A stretch of DNA of 64,000 nucleotides from Clostridiales bacterium. Lineage in GTDB: Bacteria; Bacillota; Clostridia; Lachnospirales; Lachnospiraceae. The notes beneath the pieces are model-generated. The model saw only the letters and a list, made by a program, of their open reading frames with translations, was not told the DNA's origin and made no database searches. This document shows positions 60,492 through 64,000 of the stretch, in pieces. Each line of letters starts with the position of its first letter. Positions within the stretch are counted from its first letter, which is position 1. Where the stretch lies: contig JAJQCD010000038.1 of assembly GCA_021202925.1 (NCBI GenBank), positions 125,970 to 189,969 on the forward strand. Reading direction: 5' to 3'. A program made the position numbers and the translations under genes.

Positions 60492-62585
60492 TCAATCCTG
60501 ATCTCCTGCCGCTCTCGCCTCGACTTCTTTCTTCTGAATGTCGCCGGGCGCCTGCTCGTAGCGGGAGAACTCATACTCATACGCTCCGATACCGCCGGTC
60601 ATGGAACGAAGGTCGGTATTGTATCCGAACAACTCAGACATCGGAACGTCCGCCTCAATAATCTGCTTTCCGTGATGATCCGAATTCATGCCAAGGACAC
60701 GGCCTCTTCTGCGATTCAGATCACCCATCACGTCTCCGGTGAACTTATCCGGTACCGTCACCTTCATCGATGCAATCGGCTCAAGAAGAACCGGGTTCGC
60801 ATCCATGAACGCCTTCTTGAAGGCCATGGATGCCGCAGTCTTGAAGGCCATCTCGGAGGAATCAACCGGATGGTAGGAGCCATCGGTCAATGTCGCCTTC
60901 ACGCCGACAACCGGATATCCGGCAAGCGGTCCCTTCACACAGCTCTCTGCCACGCCCTTTTCCACAGCCGGGAAGTAGTTTCTCGGAACTGATCCGCCAA
61001 ACACTCTCTCCTCAAAGACATAGGCGCTTTCCATATCGCCGGACGGCTCAAACTCCATCTTCACGTCGCCATACTGGCCATGGCCGCCGGTCTGTTTCTT
61101 GTACTTGGCCTGAACCTCTACCTTCTTGCGAATGGTCTCGCGGAATGCAAACTTTGGCTTCTCCAGCCGGATCTCTACCTTATAACGGCTGGAAAGCTTG
61201 CTGACGACAACCTCGAGCTGCTGATCTCCGATGCCGTACAGCAGCAGCTGACGATTCTCCTTATCGTTCACAGACTTCAGCGTCAGATCCTCATCCATCA
61301 GCTTGGCAAGCGCACTGGATACCTTGTCCTCATCGCCCTTGGTCACCGTACTGTAACTCATATAGGTGTACGGAACCGAAATCTCCGGCTTATGATAAAC
61401 AATCGGAGCCGTGCGAACCGCGATGGTATCGCCGGTCTGTGTCACACTCAGCTTGGCAACCGCACCGATATCGCCGGCCTTCAGCTCCGGCACTTCGATT
61501 GCATCCTTGCCACGCAGCAGATAAATCTTGCCGATTCTCTCTTCTGCATCCTTGTTCACATTGTAAATCGTGCTGTCCGGCTTCAGCGTACCGGTACAGA
61601 TCTTCATCAGGGAATACTTGCCGATAAACGGATCGACAATGGTCTTAAACACCCTGGCTGACAAAGAAACCTCGTCGTTGTACTTCGCGGTAAACCGTTC
61701 GCCGGTCGATACGTCGACGCCAACGTATTCAAACTGATCCGGCGTCGGCAGGTAACGGTCAATCACCTGCAGCAGTGTCTTAAATCCCTGGCAGTTGACA
61801 CCGGAACCCATCAGAACCGGCACGATGGAACCATCTATCACATGTTCCCGGAGCGCTCCCTGGATCTCTTCCAGCGTGAACTCTTCACCGGAGAAATACC
61901 GCTCCATGTACTCTTCACTGGTCTCCGCGACCGCTTCCAGCAGCGCATCGCGTGCAATTCCCAGGTTCTTCTGCGAGTACTCGGGAATCTCGCATTCTTC
62001 GTAATCGCTCAAATTGGTGAAACGGCGGCCTGCCATCTTGACCACATTGACATAGCCGACAAACTTCTCATTCTCACGGATCGGAAGCTGGAACGGTGCG
62101 ATGCTTCTGCCGAATCTTCTCTCCAGCTTCAGGACAAGCTCGCGGAAGCTTGCATGATCATCATCCATATTGGTAACAAAAATCAGACGCGGCAGGTTCA
62201 GCTTATCACAGAGTTCCCATGCCTTCTCGGTACCGACTTCGATACCGGCCTTGCAATTCACAACAATCACGGCCGCATCAGCCACGCTGACCGCCTCTTC
62301 TACCTCACCCACGAAATCAAAATATCCCGGTGTATCCAGAATATTGATCTTCATCGGACCATTGTCTCCCTTGTACTCCAGTGGAATCAGAGAGGTCGAA
62401 ATGGAAAACTGGCGCTTGATTTCTTCCTTATCGTAGTCGCTGATGGTATTGCCATCCGGAACCTTACCCATACGTTTCGTGACTCCGGTCACCAGCGCCA
62501 GCGCCTCGGCAACCGTCGTCTTACCTGCCCCGCCATGGCCTAACAGCACGACGTTACGGATCTGCTTTGTTCCATATACGTTCAT
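60492..62585 (-). CDS. Elongation factor G paralogue (EF-G2 type)
   Basis: The 697-aa translational GTPase has GHGGAGKTT near residue 15, LDTPGYFDFVGEV and full EF-G domains II-V, including GGHGQYGDVKMEF and the late MTGGIGAYEYEF. The fourth G motif reads TNMDDD instead of NKxD, and the loop TKRMGKVPDGNTISDYDKEEIKRQ replaces the canonical switch start; both fit the EF-G2 branch rather than the housekeeping fusA. No rpsL/rpsG/tuf neighbours are present. The function of EF-G2 is not firmly known. ATG at 62585 has AGGAGG. Confidence 0.87.
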   Translation of the reverse strand: MNVYGTKQIRNVVLLGHGGAGKTTVAEALALVTGVTKRMGKVPDGNTISDYDKEEIKRQFSISTSLIPLEYKGDNGPMKINILDTPGYFDFVGEVEEAVSVADAAVIVVNCKAGIEVGTEKAWELCDKLNLPRLIFVTNMDDDHASFRELVLKLERRFGRSIAPFQLPIRENEKFVGYVNVVKMAGRRFTNLSDYEECEIPEYSQKNLGIARDALLEAVAETSEEYMERYFSGEEFTLEEIQGALREHVIDGSIVPVLMGSGVNCQGFKTLLQVIDRYLPTPDQFEYVGVDVSTGERFTAKYNDEVSLSARVFKTIVDPFIGKYSLMKICTGTLKPDSTIYNVNKDAEERIGKIYLLRGKDAIEVPELKAGDIGAVAKLSVTQTGDTIAVRTAPIVYHKPEISVPYTYMSYSTVTKGDEDKVSSALAKLMDEDLTLKSVNDKENRQLLLYGIGDQQLEVVVSKLSSRYKVEIRLEKPKFAFRETIRKKVEVQAKYKKQTGGHGQYGDVKMEFEPSGDMESAYVFEERVFGGSVPRNYFPAVEKGVAESCVKGPLAGYPVVGVKATLTDGSYHPVDSSEMAFKTAASMAFKKAFMDANPVLLEPIASMKVTVPDKFTGDVMGDLNRRRGRVLGMNSDHHGKQIIEADVPMSELFGYNTDLRSMTGGIGAYEYEFSRYEQAPGDIQKKEVEARAAGDQD

Positions 62586-62625
62586 AAAATACCTCCTGTA
62601 CATTATTCTTGCCCTTATAGATGAT

Positions 62626-62654
62626 ATTCTACTAGAAAAGTTCGAATATTTCAA
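62626..62654 (-). promoter_or_regulatory. Sigma-A promoter of the EF-G paralogue
   Basis: Minus strand: TTGAAA, 17 bp, TAGAAT. Confidence 0.78.
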
Positions 62655-62739
62655 GTTAAACTGATATTTTGCACAAGTTATTTTTCATCCATTATCTGAA
62701 TTGCCTTCCATCGATTGTGGAGTTTAAAGCGTTAAAGTG

Positions 62740-62768
62740 TTGACAACCCCATCCGGATGGAGTAGAAT
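62740..62768 (+). promoter_or_regulatory. Sigma-A promoter of tyrA
   Basis: TTGACA, 17 bp, TAGAAT. The leader is short (about 30 bases), so there is no visible attenuator. Confidence 0.82.
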
Positions 62769-62804
62769 AACGGGGTATGTGAGTGTTCAGGGAGGAATGG
62801 AGCA

Positions 62805-63899
62805 ATGGCAGATTCTACATTTGGTTTTATCGGACTGGGACTGATCGGCGGATCGATTGCAAGAGGAATCCGGCGGGCGCAGCCGGACGCACGGATCATG
62901 GCATATATGCGTACCCGCTCCAGACTGGAGCAGGCACAGGCAGACGGAATTGTCGACGTGATTCTTGACGGTGTCACGGAAGAACTGCGTGCCTGTGATA
63001 TTATTTTTCTGTGCACGCCGGTGGAATACAATGCCGCCTACCTGTCACAGGTTCGTCCCTTTCTCAGGGACGGCGCAATTCTCACGGACGTCGGCAGCAC
63101 AAAGACCGACATTCACCGGGTTGTGACGGAGCTTGGCTTCGAAGACGTCTTCATCGGCAGCCATCCCATGGCGGGATCCGAAAAAACCGGCTATGAGAAT
63201 TCGACGGATCACCTGCTGGAAAATGCCTACTATATTATCACGCCAACTGCAAAATCACGCCAGGAGGATGTCGACCGTCTGATTCATGTGGCCCAGCTGA
63301 TCCATTCCATCCCGATTGTCCTCGATTATGAAGAACATGACCGGGTCGTCGCCGCCATCAGCCATCTGCCTCACCTGATTGCTTCGAGCCTGGTCAATCT
63401 TGTCAGAGACTCGGATAATTCGCAGGGGCTGATGAGGCGCCTGGCAGCCGGAGGCTTTAAGGACATTACCCGGATTGCTTCCTCGTCACCGGTGATGTGG
63501 GAACAGATCTGCATGACCAACACCGGCAACCTCATCCCGATGCTGGAATCCTATATTGGATCCCTGCAGGAGATCCTTGCTTCTCTGAAGGACCGGGATG
63601 CACAGGCAATCCATGACCTGTTTGACACCTCCCGGACTTACCGCAATTCCTTCTCCGAGAAGGCATCCGGTTCCCTCCTTCCGGATTATTCCTTCACGGT
63701 AGACATTGTGGATGAACCAGGCGCGATCGCGACGCTCTCCTGTATTTTAAGCGCACGCGGCATCAACATCTGCAACATGGGCATCAATCATAACCGGGAG
63801 CATGGAGAGGGTGCGCTTCGGATTACTTTTTACGATGAGGCCAGTGAAAAGGCCGCCTGGAATCAGCTCAGGAAATACAATTACGAATTGATCAAATAA
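62805..63899 (+). CDS. tyrA: Prephenate dehydrogenase with ACT domain
   Basis: The 364-aa enzyme oxidises prephenate to 4-hydroxyphenylpyruvate in tyrosine synthesis. The Rossmann loop GFIGLGLIGGSIARG is at residues 6-20, and GSHPMAGSEKTGYENS near 117 holds the catalytic His. The last 75 residues, VDIVDEPGAIATLSCILSARGINI and on, form an ACT domain for feedback by tyrosine. The next gene aroA begins 16 bases after the stop. Confidence 0.95.
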   Translation: MADSTFGFIGLGLIGGSIARGIRRAQPDARIMAYMRTRSRLEQAQADGIVDVILDGVTEELRACDIIFLCTPVEYNAAYLSQVRPFLRDGAILTDVGSTKTDIHRVVTELGFEDVFIGSHPMAGSEKTGYENSTDHLLENAYYIITPTAKSRQEDVDRLIHVAQLIHSIPIVLDYEEHDRVVAAISHLPHLIASSLVNLVRDSDNSQGLMRRLAAGGFKDITRIASSSPVMWEQICMTNTGNLIPMLESYIGSLQEILASLKDRDAQAIHDLFDTSRTYRNSFSEKASGSLLPDYSFTVDIVDEPGAIATLSCILSARGINICNMGINHNREHGEGALRITFYDEASEKAAWNQLRKYNYELIK

Positions 63900-63915
63900 C
63901 AGGAGCATATGAACT

Positions 63916-64000
63916 ATGAAATTCAGTAAGGCAAACCGACTTCGCGGAGAAGTCGCCATACCGGGAGACAAGTCCATCTCCCACCGTTCCGTGATGATCG
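63916..64000 (+). CDS. aroA: 3-phosphoshikimate 1-carboxyvinyltransferase, start only
   Basis: Only the first 28 codons are present. The stretch LRGEVAIPGDKSISHRSVMI is the N-terminal shikimate-phosphate site of EPSP synthase, so the call is secure despite truncation by the window edge. AGGAG precedes the ATG and the gene follows tyrA directly, forming an aromatic amino-acid operon. Confidence 0.92.
   Translation, partial: MKFSKANRLRGEVAIPGDKSISHRSVMI

Overview
The window looks like chromosomal DNA of a spore-forming, strictly anaerobic Gram-positive bacterium of the class Clostridia, most likely Lachnospiraceae or a close relative. The reasons are pyruvate:ferredoxin oxidoreductase, an [FeFe] hydrogenase, formate-tetrahydrofolate ligase, anaerobic ribonucleotide reductase activase, the spore-coat cotJ operon, and the Firmicutes order priA-def-fmt-rsmB-rlmN-prpC-prkC-rsgA-rpe-thiN. 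Base composition is moderately GC-rich. I see no prophage, transposase, CRISPR array or rRNA. This is mostly core genome, and the novelty lies in leaders, small proteins and regulatory sites.

Layout. 1-2760 (minus): thiamine salvage operon thiW-thiM-thiE behind a TPP riboswitch with its terminator and an unusually long extra leader. 2768-5204 (minus): kdgK with a cre-like site, xpt, nrdG. 5309-8891 (minus): larC-larB-larE for the nickel-pincer cofactor, preceded by a folded leader plus terminator and a DUF3842 gene. 9019-12519 (plus): ykoFEDC, an ECF importer for a thiamine precursor. 12549-13799: secreted subtilase. 14256-17875 (plus): GltD-like flavoprotein plus [FeFe] hydrogenase. 17954-19120: cfa, with an unassigned folded RNA upstream. 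19472-20482: DUF362 protein. 20651-20830: tRNA-Ala(CGC) and tRNA-Val(CAC). 20874-22506: GntR regulator and SDR sugar dehydrogenase with paired operators. 22724-25777: MoxR/DUF58/DUF4129-like trio. 25860-27490: cotJABC and a Cys/Gly-rich small gene.

27592-47918 is a 20-kb run of minus-strand housekeeping genes: thiN, rpe, rsgA, prkC, prpC, rlmN, rsmB, a zinc protease, fmt, def, priA, murF, murE, fhs, ftsK/spoIIIE and tepA. 48020-55520 carries cls, nifJ and a vanW-family gene. 55745-56958 holds several small genes, one apparently frameshifted. 56981-62585 carries leuS, a CPBP protease and an EF-G paralogue. 62740-64000 opens an aromatic amino-acid operon, tyrA-aroA, cut by the window edge.

How the parts connect. 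Thiamine appears three times: ThiW/ThiM/ThiE make thiamine phosphate from salvaged thiazole, YkoFEDC imports the pyrimidine side, and ThiN makes TPP, the cofactor of the PFOR encoded here. PFOR produces reduced ferredoxin and the hydrogenase can dispose of it. Three probable spore-coat units share a CATATRAT box, suggesting mother-cell sigma control. The least explained elements are the folded leaders upstream of larC and cfa, the second CTGAGA-containing element in the thiW leader, and the Cys/Gly-rich small proteins.
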